Assembly: GCF_900091475.1 (NCBI RefSeq)
Contig: NZ_FMIB01000002.1
Span: forward strand, 5,766,001-5,830,000
Source: Micromonospora chersina
GTDB taxonomy: Bacteria > Actinomycetota > Actinomycetes > Mycobacteriales > Micromonosporaceae
Reading direction: 5' to 3'
Length of the DNA stretch: 64,000 nt
The notes under the pieces are model-generated. The model did not search any database, was not told the origin of the DNA, and saw nothing but the letters and a program-made list of their open reading frames with translations. Shown one piece after another: positions 41,501-48,707 of the stretch; the stretch's first letter is position 1, and every line of letters begins with the position of its first letter. Both the position numbers and the translations under genes were made by a program.

Positions 41501-41871
41501 GCGGCCTGCTGGGCGTCGTCGAGCACGTCGCCGGCGGTGTTCAGGAACACCACGGCGCGGAACTGCTTCAGGTGGGCCTGGTCGAACTTGCGCGGGTCGT
41601 TGGTGACCTCGACGGTGAAGCGGCGCTCCTGACCCAGTTTCTGAACCGCCTGCACGCCGGCCGCGGTGGCGGCGTTGTTGCCGGTGGCCGACCTGGTGAA
41701 GACGAGCACCTTGTACTGGATGCCGTTGCTGACGGGTGCGGGGGCGGTGAGCACCGGCGCGGCCTGCGCCGGGGTCGGGGCACGCTCCGCCGTCGCGACG
41801 AGCGACGCGGCGACGAGAGTGAGCAGGCTGAGATGGGTGGCGGCCCTGCGGCCGAACGGTCTTCTGCGCAT
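38533..41871 (-). CDS. Secreted ThuA - PQQ-type sugar dehydrogenase - PKD - CBM fusion protein
   Basis: A 1112-residue exported protein. Signal peptide ~1-37 (APTPAQA). ThuA-like domain ~49-275 (YKVLVFTRSATGNNAATAAG, GGGFVGVHSAIEAEPDWSFL, MGFDHPVTWC). Glucose/sorbosone dehydrogenase propeller ~283-765 (NVNEPIGFDVLPDGRVLQTD, RGACCHVAGDIAFDSENNLW, PEIYAMGFRNPFRITLD, NYGWPMC). PKD ~770-850, a beta-sandwich with LGHDSHGHGEAN, then a CBM6-like domain ~960-1108. It combines in one chain the two activities encoded separately at 29244 and 32153, minus DUF1080 and the lectin. It starts 164 bp from ROK site 3 and is followed by a terminator. Predicted role: binding a glycan and oxidising it outside the cell. 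Confidence 0.9.
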   Translation of the reverse strand: MRRRPFGRRAATHLSLLTLVAASLVATAERAPTPAQAAPVLTAPAPVSNGIQYKVLVFTRSATGNNAATAAGVQAVQKLGQERRFTVEVTNDPRKFDQAHLKQFRAVVFLNTAGDVLDDAQQAAFEAYYRDGGGFVGVHSAIEAEPDWSFLTNVLGTRATGAPTAASRATVTVADRVHPASETLPQRWSTTDRWYNFAANVRGVSHVLATVDEKTYTGGSMGFDHPVTWCKDYQGGRSFYTGLGATPESYDSADLRAHLGGAIQWAAGVTDGDCGATVLANYQMTVVGAQPNVNEPIGFDVLPDGRVLQTDRRGGVRLHNPETNQTTVLAQIPVYTNSEDGMYGPAVDRDFATNRWVYLYYAPPLDTPTGSAPTTSTDPNAWDVWKGYFQLSRFKFVDGETPSLDLSTEQKILQVPVDRGACCHVAGDIAFDSENNLWLVTGDDTPAGGGGSGGFSPHNDSVSATGVYQAPFVDARRSSANTNDLRGKILRITVGADGSYTVPAGNLFPAGTDKTRPEIYAMGFRNPFRITLDKNDVAYITDYSPDSSVAQVGRGPAGTGRMMVVDKPANYGWPMCVQPNLPYIEMNWTTTPISPVAPFDCAAPKNTSRHNTGLTDLPRVEKSELWYSFQAPTPCPESYLSTPTQTCPVLFPELGTGGVGPHGAAKYDFDPELRSETKFPEYYDGAIFFGEFTRDTLKEIRLDDQGDILKINNVLNCGQAPTTPAKPFLCDNPMDMRWGADGNFYLLTYGDGFFNVNPDAAMLKFSYVKGLRAPTAVLNATPTNGRAPLTVAFSSDGSKDPDPADSISFAWDFDGNGTTDSIDPNPSFTYTTNGVYTARLTVTDSSGKTASANTTITVGNTAPTVTVTTPLEGGFFSWGDDIPWTVTVTDPEDGPVDCAKVEVTFVLGHDSHGHGEANQFGCSGVLPTDADDASHGGYIYGVVSASYTDKGANGQPALTTVDQQIIQAKRQEVEFATEESGTTVGTSADTGGGQQRGSLDPGDWIAINNTVNLKNMQSVTLRTSGGSAATAGQPRFGVQFRLDSPTGPLLATATVNATSGNNAFTSTTVPVTDPGGTHKLYLVLTTVPGGPASGFGNLNWVEFTGQGIGVTP

Positions 41872-42034
41872 CGAACCTCGCTCTGGTCGGGCGGGTCCGC
41901 CTCAGCGCCGGGACGAGGCTGAGGAGGTCGCTGGGAGGTGACGAGAGCCTGGCCAGGTTCTACGCGAGACGATATTTGCGCCCGGGACCAAAGAGAAGAG
42001 GTAGAAGCCAAAAGTTTTCGATGAACCACTCAGA

Positions 42035-42057
42035 CTTTTGTTCAGGATGAGCAAAAG
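42035..42057. promoter_or_regulatory. Candidate ROK operator, site 3
   Basis: CTTTTGTTCA - 3 nt - TGAGCAAAAG, the most symmetrical of the three palindromes, with flanking A and T continuing the symmetry (42034-42058). It lies 164 bp upstream of the ThuA-dehydrogenase fusion gene on the minus strand. An AT-rich stretch (GATATTTGCG, CCAAAAGTTTTCG) fills the gap and presumably holds the promoter. Confidence 0.65.
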
Positions 42058-42088
42058 TAGGAGCGGGGTCTCGTTCGGACAGACGAGA

Positions 42089-42120
42089 GCGGGCCGGTCG
42101 CCCGATGGCGACCGGCCCGC
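42089..42120 (-). terminator. Terminator of the YtxH-like gene
   Basis: Perfect 14-bp stem GCGGGCCGGTCGCC (42089-42102) with 42107-42120, CGAT tetraloop, 13 bp after the stop. Confidence 0.85.
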
Positions 42121-42133
42121 TGCCCGGTTGGCG

Positions 42134-42523
42134 TCAGAGGTTGTTGCTCGTGCCGGACGACCTGGTGCTCGTGCCGGAGGTCGACGTGCTGGTCGAGCTC
42201 GTGCCGGTCGAGCCGGACTTGGCGCCGACGGCGGCCGGCGTGCCGGCGAACGGCTTGTCGGCGTCGGTCAGCCCCTGCTTGCTGCCGTTGCCGGTGGCGG
42301 TGCCCAGCTTCTCACCGAGCTTGGTCTGCCCCAGCTTGTCCTTGCCCTCGGAGTAGAGCCGGGTCGCCTGGGCCTGCGCGACTCCCGCCGCCTCCTGGAC
42401 GGTCGGGTGGTCGAGCACCTTGCGGCCCCGGACCACCAACTCCTCGTACTTCTCCCGGCCGGCACGGGCGCCCAGGACGAATCCCGCAGCCAGCCCGCCA
42501 AGAAACATGATCTTTCCGCGCAT
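42134..42523 (-). CDS. YtxH-like small membrane-anchored protein
   Basis: A 129-residue protein with one N-terminal membrane helix containing the YtxH-type motif: MRGKIMFLGGLAAGFVLGAR then AGREKYEELV. The middle is a charged helix (VQEAAGVAQAQATRLYSEGK) and the last ~40 residues are a low-complexity Ser/Thr/Gly tail (STGTSSTSTSTSGTSTRSSG). YtxH-type proteins are linked with stress or general envelope functions in Gram-positive bacteria; none has a defined reaction. AAGGAGCCGCC stands before the ATG. It is a single gene with its own terminator and is next to tRNA-Asn, so it is not part of the sugar locus. The Ser/Thr tail codons are repetitive. Confidence 0.8.
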   Translation of the reverse strand: MRGKIMFLGGLAAGFVLGARAGREKYEELVVRGRKVLDHPTVQEAAGVAQAQATRLYSEGKDKLGQTKLGEKLGTATGNGSKQGLTDADKPFAGTPAAVGAKSGSTGTSSTSTSTSGTSTRSSGTSNNL

Positions 42524-42797
42524 GGCGGCTCCTTCCGTACCTGACGCGCCGCCGATCCCGGCCCGGTGGCCCCGGGCGGGAGCGACCTTCTCGCGCCTGC
42601 GTCCTCTGTCGTCCGCTAACTACCCATCCTGCTCTCCGCTCATACCTGCCTGTGCCGAGATGGCGATTTGTCCGATATTCTTGGGTCTCGGTCGGGTGGG
42701 GGACGTGGGGTAACCCCCTGGCGCACCACCCCCCGATGTCCTGTACTCTTGTCCCCGTCGCACGGCGCGGAGAGATCCGCAGCCGGGTGACCTACGG

Positions 42798-42870
42798 TCC
42801 CCCGTAGCTCAATTGGCAGAGCAGCCGGCTGTTAACCGGCAGGTTTTTGGTTCGAGTCCAAACGGGGGAG
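42798..42870 (+). tRNA. tRNA-Asn (anticodon GTT)
   Basis: A 73-nt cloverleaf: acceptor TCCCCCG with CGGGGGA, discriminator G, D-arm GCTC/GAGC, anticodon stem GCCGG/CCGGC with loop CTGTTAA (GTT), T-arm TTTGG-TTCGAGT-CCAAA. CCA is not encoded. TACTCT about 50 bp upstream may be the -10 box. Confidence 0.95.
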
Positions 42871-43046
42871 CTCCGCTCCACACGACGCCCGTCGGCCCAG
42901 GCCGGCGGGCGTTTCGCGTTGCCGGCGCCCGCGCCCCTCGACAGCCGGTTTCCGCCCGTGACGCCACTTCGCCCGGCAGGATGGTCGATGTCGACTTAGA
43001 CTCCCGCTGCGTCGATTACTGCGTCGATTCAAGGGTGGACGGACAC

Positions 43047-45167
43047 ATGGCCGGAGGGCGGGGCCGCTGGACCGCGACGGTGATCGCGGTGGTCGTGGTG
43101 CTGAGCTGGCTGGTCGTCGGCGGCGTCGCCGGGCCCTACGCCGGCAAGCTCGGCGACGTCGCCACGAACGACAACGCCTCCTTCCTGCCCGCCGACGCCG
43201 AGGCCACCCGCGCGCAGGACCTCGCCGCCGGCTTCGTGGACCGGGAGACCACCCCCGCGCTCGTCGTCTACGAGCGCACCTCCGGCATCACCCCCGCCGA
43301 CCAGCAGCGGGTCCAGGCCGACACGGCCCGCTTCGCGGAGCTGCCCGGCGTGGTCGGCCCGCTGCCACCGCCGATCGTCAGCGAGGACCGGCAGGCCGTG
43401 CAGGTGGTCGTCCCGATCGACGCGGCCGAGGGCGAACAGATCGGCGCGGTGGTCGACCAACTGCGGGAGATCGCCGGCGCCGACCGGGACGGGCTCACCG
43501 TCGACGTGGCCGGCCCGGCCGGCCTGCTCGCCGACCTCATCGAGGTCTTCACCGCCATCGACGGGCCGCTGCTGCTGGTCACCCTCGTCGTGGTGCTCGT
43601 CATCCTGCTGATCGTCTACCGCAGCCCGGTGCTCTGGGTCTTCCCGCTGCTCGCCGCCGGGATGTCGTACTCGCTGGCCGCGCTCTTCGTCTACCTCCTC
43701 GCGAAGAACGACGTCATCAAGCTCAACGGGCAGGCCCAGGGCATCCTCACCGTCCTCGTCTTCGGCGCCGGCACCGACTACGCGCTGCTGCTCATCGCCC
43801 GCTACCGGGAGGAACTGCACCGGCACGAGCGGCCCTGGGACGCCATGCGGGCCGCGTGGAAGGGCGCCGCCCCGGCGATCATCGCCTCCGGCGCCACCGT
43901 CATCGTCAGCCTGCTCTGCCTGCTGCTGTCCAGCCTCAACTCCAACCGGGCGCTCGGCCCGGTGAGCGCCGTCGGCATCGCCGCCACCCTGCTCGTGATG
44001 CTCACCTTCCTCCCCGCCCTGCTGCTGCTCGGCGGGCGGTGGGCGTTCTGGCCCCGGCGGCCCCGGTACGACCACGCCGACCCGCGGACCGAACACGGCA
44101 TCTGGGGGCGGATCGCGGGGTTCGTGGCCCGCCGCGCCCGTACCGTCTGGATCGTCACGGCGGTGGTCCTGGCCGCGCTCGCCCTCGGGGTGACCCAGCT
44201 CGGCGCCACCACCCTCGGCCAGTCCGACCTGTTCACCCAGCGCACCGACTCGGTGGCCGGCCAGGAGGTGATCGCCCGCCACTACCCGGCCGGTACCGGC
44301 AGCCCGGCCACCATCTTCACCAACCAGGCCACCGCACAGCAGGTCGCCCAGGTGGCGCAGGGCGTACGCGGGGTGTCCTCGGTGCGCCCGTTCAGCCGGC
44401 AGGGGCCGGCCGGGCCGCCCGAGGTGGTCGACGGGCGGGTGCAGTTGCAGGCCACCCTCGCCGACCCACCGGACAGCAACGGCGCCGAACGCGCCATCCG
44501 CGAGCTGCGCGTCGCGGTCCACCGGGTGCCCGGCGCCGACGCGGTGGTCGGCGGCTTCACCGCCATCAACGTGGACACCGCCGACGCCTCCACCCGGGAC
44601 CGCAACGTCATCATCCCGGTGGTGCTGCTGGTCATCGCGGTCATCCTGGCCGTGCTGCTGCGGGCCCTGCTCGCCCCCGTGCTGCTGATCGCCACCGTGG
44701 TGCTGTCGTTCCTGGCGACGCTCGGCCTGTGCGCGCTGATCTTCAAGTACCTCCTCGACTTCCCCGGCGTCGACCAGTCGTTCCCGCTGTTCGCGTTCGT
44801 CTTCCTGGTCGCCCTCGGCATCGACTACAACATCTTCCTGATGAGTCGGGTCCGCGAGGAGTCGGTCCGGCGCGGCACCCGGGCCGGCGTGCTCACCGGC
44901 CTGGCGGTCACCGGCGGCGTGATCACCTCCGCCGGCATCGTGCTCGCCGCCACCTTCTCCGCGCTCGCCGTACTGCCCCTGGTGGTACTCGTCGAGCTGG
45001 GCGTGGCGGTCGCCGCCGGCGTGCTGCTCGACACCATCGTGGTGCGCTCGCTGCTGGTGCCCGCGCTCGCGTACGACATCGGGCCGACAGTCTGGTGGCC
45101 CGGCCGGCTGTCCCGGACCAACCGGGACGGCGACCGGGCCGGCACGGAGGTGGCCGATGCCCACTGA
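43047..45167 (+). CDS. MMPL-family RND-type membrane transporter
   Basis: A 706-residue MMPL transporter with two six-helix halves. N-terminal helix TVIAVVVVLSWLVVGGVAGP, then a large extracytoplasmic loop (ATNDNASFLPADAEATRAQD), a five-helix block ~190-340 with VFGAGTDYALLLIARYREEL (proton-relay GTDY motif), KGAAPAIIASGATVIVSLLC, a second extracellular domain ~370-540, and a second block with VALGIDYNIFLMSRVREES (GIDYN motif) and TSAGIVLAATFSAL. ATG 43047 is chosen; GTG 43035 is a possible earlier start. It overlaps the flavoprotein gene by 11 bp. MMPL proteins export lipids or hydrophobic compounds using the proton gradient; cargo unknown. Confidence 0.9.
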   Translation: MAGGRGRWTATVIAVVVVLSWLVVGGVAGPYAGKLGDVATNDNASFLPADAEATRAQDLAAGFVDRETTPALVVYERTSGITPADQQRVQADTARFAELPGVVGPLPPPIVSEDRQAVQVVVPIDAAEGEQIGAVVDQLREIAGADRDGLTVDVAGPAGLLADLIEVFTAIDGPLLLVTLVVVLVILLIVYRSPVLWVFPLLAAGMSYSLAALFVYLLAKNDVIKLNGQAQGILTVLVFGAGTDYALLLIARYREELHRHERPWDAMRAAWKGAAPAIIASGATVIVSLLCLLLSSLNSNRALGPVSAVGIAATLLVMLTFLPALLLLGGRWAFWPRRPRYDHADPRTEHGIWGRIAGFVARRARTVWIVTAVVLAALALGVTQLGATTLGQSDLFTQRTDSVAGQEVIARHYPAGTGSPATIFTNQATAQQVAQVAQGVRGVSSVRPFSRQGPAGPPEVVDGRVQLQATLADPPDSNGAERAIRELRVAVHRVPGADAVVGGFTAINVDTADASTRDRNVIIPVVLLVIAVILAVLLRALLAPVLLIATVVLSFLATLGLCALIFKYLLDFPGVDQSFPLFAFVFLVALGIDYNIFLMSRVREESVRRGTRAGVLTGLAVTGGVITSAGIVLAATFSALAVLPLVVLVELGVAVAAGVLLDTIVVRSLLVPALAYDIGPTVWWPGRLSRTNRDGDRAGTEVADAH

Positions 45168-46404
45168 CACCGACGTGGTCATCGTCGGCGGCGGCCTGGC
45201 CGGCCTCGCCGCCGCCCGCCGGCTCCACCGTGCCGGCGTGCCCTGGCGGCTCGTCGAGGCCGCCGACCGGCTCGGCGGCCGGGTCGCCACCGACGAGGTC
45301 GACGGCTACCTTCTGGATCGCGGCTTCCAGGTGCTCAACACGGCGTACCCGCGGCTCGCCGGCCTCGTCGACCTCGGCGCCCTCGACCTCGGCCGGTTCA
45401 CGTCCGGCGTGCTGGTCCGCCGCGGCGACCGGCTGGACCGCCTCGTCAACCCGCTGCGCGACCCCGCCGGCGCGCCCGGCACCCTGACCGCGGGCGTCGG
45501 ATCGCTTGTCGACCGGCTCCGCTTCGCCGCACTCGCCACCGGCTGCGCCACCCTGCCCGTGGGCCGGCTGCTCAACGCCCCCGAGACCACCACCGAGACG
45601 GCGCTGCGCCGGGCCGGCCTCTCCGCCGCGTTCATCGAGGAACTGCTCCGGCCGTTCCTCTCCGGCGTCGTGCTCGACCGCGAGCTGGCCACCTCCAGCC
45701 ACGTGCTGGCCGTCCTCCTGCGCGCCTTCGTCCGCGGCCGGATCGGCCTGCCCGCCCGCGGCATGGCCGCGCTGCCCGCCGCCGTCGCCGGCCCGCTGCC
45801 CGCCGAACTGATCGACCTGGACAGCCCGGTCGCCGAGGTCGCGCCGGGCCGGGTCCGCACCCCCGCCGGCGACATCACCTGCCGCGCCGTCGTGGTCGCC
45901 GTGGACCCGCCGGCCGCGGCCACCCTGCTGCCGCGGCTCCAGCGGGTACGCATGCACAGCTACACGACCTACTACCACAGCACCGACACCCCACCGCTGG
46001 CCGAGCCGATCCTGCTCCTCGACGGGGAACGGCGGGAACTCGTCGCCAACACGGTGGTGGTCAGCAACGCGGCACCCACGTACGCGCCGGCCGGCAGGCA
46101 CCTCGTCGCCACCTCGGTGGTCGGCCCGCAGCCCCCGCCCGAGCCGCTGATCCGCCGCGAGCTGGACCGCCTCTACGGCCGCTCCACCGCCGACTGGACC
46201 CACCTCACCACCGTGTCGGTGCCCGAAGCGCTGCCCGCCGCGCCGCCGCCACAGGGCCGGCTCCGCAAGCCGGTCGCGCTCGGCGAAGGACTCTTCGTGG
46301 CCGGCGACCACCGCGACAGCCCGTCCATCCAGGGCGCCCTCGCCAGCGGCTGGCGGGCCGCCGGCGCGGTGCTGGCCGAACTGCGCCGCACCGGCGCGAT
46401 GTGA
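45157..46404 (+). CDS. FAD-dependent amine-oxidase/desaturase-type oxidoreductase
   Basis: A 415-residue flavoprotein. The dinucleotide motif VVIVGGGLAGLAAARRLHRA is at 7-26, followed by EAADRLGGRVATDEVDGYLL-DRGFQVLNTAYP, typical of the protoporphyrinogen oxidase/phytoene desaturase superfamily. The C-terminal FAD segment reads GEGLFVAGDHRDSPSIQGAL, then ASGWRAA. No signal peptide or membrane helix is strong. It starts within the MMPL gene (11-bp overlap) and was therefore selected to be made with it, which suggests it modifies the lipid or isoprenoid that the transporter exports; this link is inference. Substrate cannot be read from the sequence. Confidence 0.87.
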   Translation: MPTDTDVVIVGGGLAGLAAARRLHRAGVPWRLVEAADRLGGRVATDEVDGYLLDRGFQVLNTAYPRLAGLVDLGALDLGRFTSGVLVRRGDRLDRLVNPLRDPAGAPGTLTAGVGSLVDRLRFAALATGCATLPVGRLLNAPETTTETALRRAGLSAAFIEELLRPFLSGVVLDRELATSSHVLAVLLRAFVRGRIGLPARGMAALPAAVAGPLPAELIDLDSPVAEVAPGRVRTPAGDITCRAVVVAVDPPAAATLLPRLQRVRMHSYTTYYHSTDTPPLAEPILLLDGERRELVANTVVVSNAAPTYAPAGRHLVATSVVGPQPPPEPLIRRELDRLYGRSTADWTHLTTVSVPEALPAAPPPQGRLRKPVALGEGLFVAGDHRDSPSIQGALASGWRAAGAVLAELRRTGAM

Positions 46405-46537
46405 CCACCGGCGCGACGGAGCGATCCGCTGCGCGCTGTTATTCTCGCGTTGCCCATCGTGCCGGCCAGATCATCAACCCGGCCCGACGGGTGATGGCCG
46501 GTGATCCGTCGAGCGGGTTACGATCCGGCGCGGTAGC

Positions 46538-46614
46538 GGGGCGGTAGCTCAGCGGGTTAGAGCAGGGGACTCATAATCCCTCGGTCGCGGGTTCGAGTCC
46601 CGCCCGCCCCACCA
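46538..46614 (+). tRNA. tRNA-Met (anticodon CAT), elongator
   Basis: Acceptor GGGGCGG with CCGCCCC, discriminator A and encoded CCA (46612-46614). D-arm GCTC/GAGC, anticodon stem GGGGA/TCCCT with loop CTCATAA (CAT at 46572-46574), T-arm GCGGG-TTCGAGT-CCCGC. A CAT anticodon could also mark tRNA-Ile2 (lysidine-modified); the paired G-C acceptor end excludes initiator tRNA. The 3' end abuts an integrase remnant. Confidence 0.92.
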
Positions 46615-46771
46615 GCCGTTTTTCCTGGTCAACGATGCTTGGGTCGACCCGGACGAACCGCATCGCCGTGTGCCGTGGTTCGTGCGGCGTCAGGCCGTCG
46701 AGCCCGGTCGACTCCGCAGCCCGATCGAAGACGCGGCGACGGAAGTTGTTGATGCGCAACACCTCGCCGGC
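46615..46771 (-). pseudogene. Tyrosine recombinase (phage/ICE integrase) C-terminal remnant at tRNA-Met
   Basis: On the minus strand this encodes GEVLRINNFRRRVFDRAAES then TGLDGLTPHEPRHTAMRF, a clear match to the box II region of actinomycete tyrosine integrases, whose usual form is LTPHELRHTAAS. The catalytic H-x-x-R is visible but the conserved Leu is Pro, the catalytic Tyr is absent, and the frame is closed upstream by a TGA ~15 codons earlier. So only about 50 codons survive. It reads toward the tRNA-Met 3' end, the normal orientation for an integrase inserted at a tRNA att site. It marks the edge of a decayed integrative element. Confidence 0.75.
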
Positions 46772-46882
46772 CGAGGAACGTGCACTTCAGCTCAAGTTCT
46801 CTGTTGCCAGGTGACTCAGCGCCTGGTCGAAGCCAACGGCCAGTGCCTATTGGACCGGTCGAACGACGCCTAACATGAGCCG

Positions 46883-47242
46883 ATGATCGAGCAAAGTCAG
46901 CGACGCGTTCCTGTGCCGGTCGCCGCCGCCTCCGTGATTCTGCTCGTGGCGGCCGCGCTCTCGGCGTCGATGATGTTTGCGAGTGGTCCATCCATCGCCA
47001 TCGGGTTGATAGGGGTGCTTCTTCTCCTGGCGTTGGCGTACGGCCTGTGGCGTGGTAGCGGCCGGGCCCGATTTTGGACAACAGTTATCTCGACCGCCAG
47101 CGTTGTGTACGGCGTCGTCGCGATCACCAAGGCTGAGGCTCTAGGGCTACTGCAGATCGTTGGTGCATCAGTCATCGTTGGCCTGTTGCTGGTGCCGGCA
47201 TCGTCTCGGCGGTGGTTTCACGACCTGCCGGCGGAGGAGTAG
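46883..47242 (+). CDS. Small hypothetical integral membrane protein
   Basis: A 119-residue protein with four predicted helices: VPVAAASVILLVAAALSASM, IAIGLIGVLLLLALAYGLW, FWTTVISTASVVYGVVAI, and ALGLLQIVGASVIVGLLLVP, with short charged loops and a C-terminal DLPAEE. No family name is recognised. ATG 46883 stands exactly six bases after TAACAT (46871-46876), a good -10 box, so the mRNA is probably leaderless. Codon use is less GC-biased than in flanking genes (many T/A third positions such as TTT, GTT, ATT), consistent with acquisition as part of the decayed element beside tRNA-Met. Confidence 0.65.
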   Translation: MIEQSQRRVPVPVAAASVILLVAAALSASMMFASGPSIAIGLIGVLLLLALAYGLWRGSGRARFWTTVISTASVVYGVVAITKAEALGLLQIVGASVIVGLLLVPASSRRWFHDLPAEE

Positions 47243-47494
47243 CGCCGACCTTCAGTTGAGCGTGGGGTCCGCGAGCAGCGTCGCAGCGACCGCGACGCAG
47301 AGGCCGAGCCGTCGTACCGTCAACGCCGCGTCCCATCCAACGGCACGCTGTGCCTGGACCTCCTGGACGGGATCGACTACCGGCCTGCCCTGATGCAGTT
47401 CGGCTCGACGCTCGATGGCGGCCCGCCGGAAGCCGTGTCGGGAAATCGCCAATGATGTGAGTCGATCAAATGGTCGGCCGTAGGTTGCGTGGGC

Positions 47495-47983
47495 ATGAGA
47501 CTGAAACTCGCCCTTGCCGTCGCGATCGCGGCGCTGGCGTCCGTCATCGTCCTTCCGGCCGCCGCCCAGGCCGCACCGGACAGCCTGGCCTGCGCTGCCG
47601 CGGGCAGCTACAGCCGCGTCGTCGGCGGCACGCCGACCACCTTCTGGCTGGTCGGCTCGGTCAGCACCTATCGGTACTGGCACGTCGTCGACGCCACCTC
47701 CGACAGCTACCAGCGCAGCTACGTGGTGCGGTGCAGCGGCGAAACCATCGTCACCGCTACGGATCTGGCCGTGACCGCCACCGGCGGGGACCGCTGCGGC
47801 AGCACCTCCACCACCCCGTACCAGTACGTCGGCGCCCGGACCGGCCTTGAGCCGAACCCGAGCTGGCCAGGGTTCTACCTGGAGTACGAGTACCACTACT
47901 GGCACGTGAAGCGCTGGGTGTGGTCCGGATCCTTCGGGTACTGGACCTACGACCACTCGGAACTCGCCCGCTGCCTGATCTGA
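47495..47983 (+). CDS. Secreted hypothetical protein rich in Tyr/Trp
   Basis: A 162-residue protein with a classical signal peptide, MRLKLALAVAIAALASVIVL then PAAAQA before APDS. The mature part has four cysteines (LACAAAG, VRCSGE, DRCGST, ARCLI), probably two disulfides, and many aromatic residues (YRYWHVVDA, YEYHYWHVKRWVW), suggesting a small beta-rich extracellular domain. I do not recognise the family. TAGGTT (47481-47486) 8 bases before the ATG could be the -10 box; GTG 47489 is an alternative start two codons earlier. It lies in the less GC-biased region after the integrase remnant. The preceding 250 bp (47243-47494) holds nothing I can support. Confidence 0.65.
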   Translation: MRLKLALAVAIAALASVIVLPAAAQAAPDSLACAAAGSYSRVVGGTPTTFWLVGSVSTYRYWHVVDATSDSYQRSYVVRCSGETIVTATDLAVTATGGDRCGSTSTTPYQYVGARTGLEPNPSWPGFYLEYEYHYWHVKRWVWSGSFGYWTYDHSELARCLI

Positions 47984-48018
47984 CACGGGACCTTCGGGCG
48001 ACCAGGACGGGGCAGGAC

Positions 48019-48699
48019 ATGGACCGGGGCTCCCGCGACGAGTTGCTCGGCCGCCTGGCTGAGGCGGTTTGCTCCGTCAGGGTCGTACACCCGACGCGAG
48101 TTGCCGTCGACGGACCGCCCGCCGCCGGCAAGACCACTCTCGCCGACGAGCTGGCCGCCGTCCTGCGCGGGCGGGGCCGCGATGTCATCCGCGCGACGAT
48201 CGACGATTTCCTCTTCCCCCGTGCGCAGCGCTATCCGCGCGGCGAGTACTCGGCCGAAGGCTGCTACTTCGACACCCACGACCACGGCGCGCTGAACCGG
48301 GTTCTGCTGGATCCGCTCGGCCCGGGCGGAGACCGACGCTTGCAGCACGCGGTCTACGACCGCACCGCGGATTCTGTGCTGTCCCCGCCGGTCACGACCG
48401 CCCCCGCCGACGCCGTGCTGGTCTTCGACGGCGTCTTTCTCCTGCGCCCGGAACTGGTTGACCGGTGGGAGCTGCGCATCTTCGTGTCGACCGCCCTCGA
48501 GACGACCGTGGACCGTGCCGTGATCCGGGAGCGCCGGGTGTCATCCCGGGCCGAGGTCGAACGGCGCTGGCGCCGGCGTTACATCCCGTCCCAACAGTTC
48601 TACTTCGCGACGGTCCGCCCGGCCGATCACGCCGACATCGTCGTGCACAACGACGAGCCCCAGCAGCCGATCTGGGAGGACCGCACCGGAACACACTGA
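48019..48699 (+). CDS. Uridine-kinase-like P-loop kinase
   Basis: A 226-residue nucleoside-kinase-like protein. Walker A is VDGPPAAGKTTLADELA (residues 30-46). RATIDDFLFPRAQRYPRGEY and GCYFDTHDHGALNRVLLDPL match the uridine kinase/phosphoribulokinase superfamily acceptor region, and VLVFDGVFLLRPEL carries the Walker B-type Asp. RWRRRYIPSQQFYFATVRPA matches the lid arginines. ATG 48019 is preceded by GGGGCAGGAC; an earlier in-frame start would overlap the secreted protein gene. Such stand-alone actinomycete homologues phosphorylate small hydroxylated substrates, not necessarily uridine. It lies 8 bp from the convergent YciI gene end. Confidence 0.82.
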   Translation: MDRGSRDELLGRLAEAVCSVRVVHPTRVAVDGPPAAGKTTLADELAAVLRGRGRDVIRATIDDFLFPRAQRYPRGEYSAEGCYFDTHDHGALNRVLLDPLGPGGDRRLQHAVYDRTADSVLSPPVTTAPADAVLVFDGVFLLRPELVDRWELRIFVSTALETTVDRAVIRERRVSSRAEVERRWRRRYIPSQQFYFATVRPADHADIVVHNDEPQQPIWEDRTGTH

Positions 48700-48707
48700 C
48701 CGCCGGG

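Noticed and set aside
46538..46614. tRNA-Ile2 (CAT) instead of tRNA-Met
   Set aside because: Cannot be excluded from anticodon alone, but the arm sequences looked more like elongator Met; noted as an alternative.
47243..47494. Possible gene fragment in the gap before the secreted protein
   Set aside because: Translations in all frames gave nothing recognisable and no start signal.
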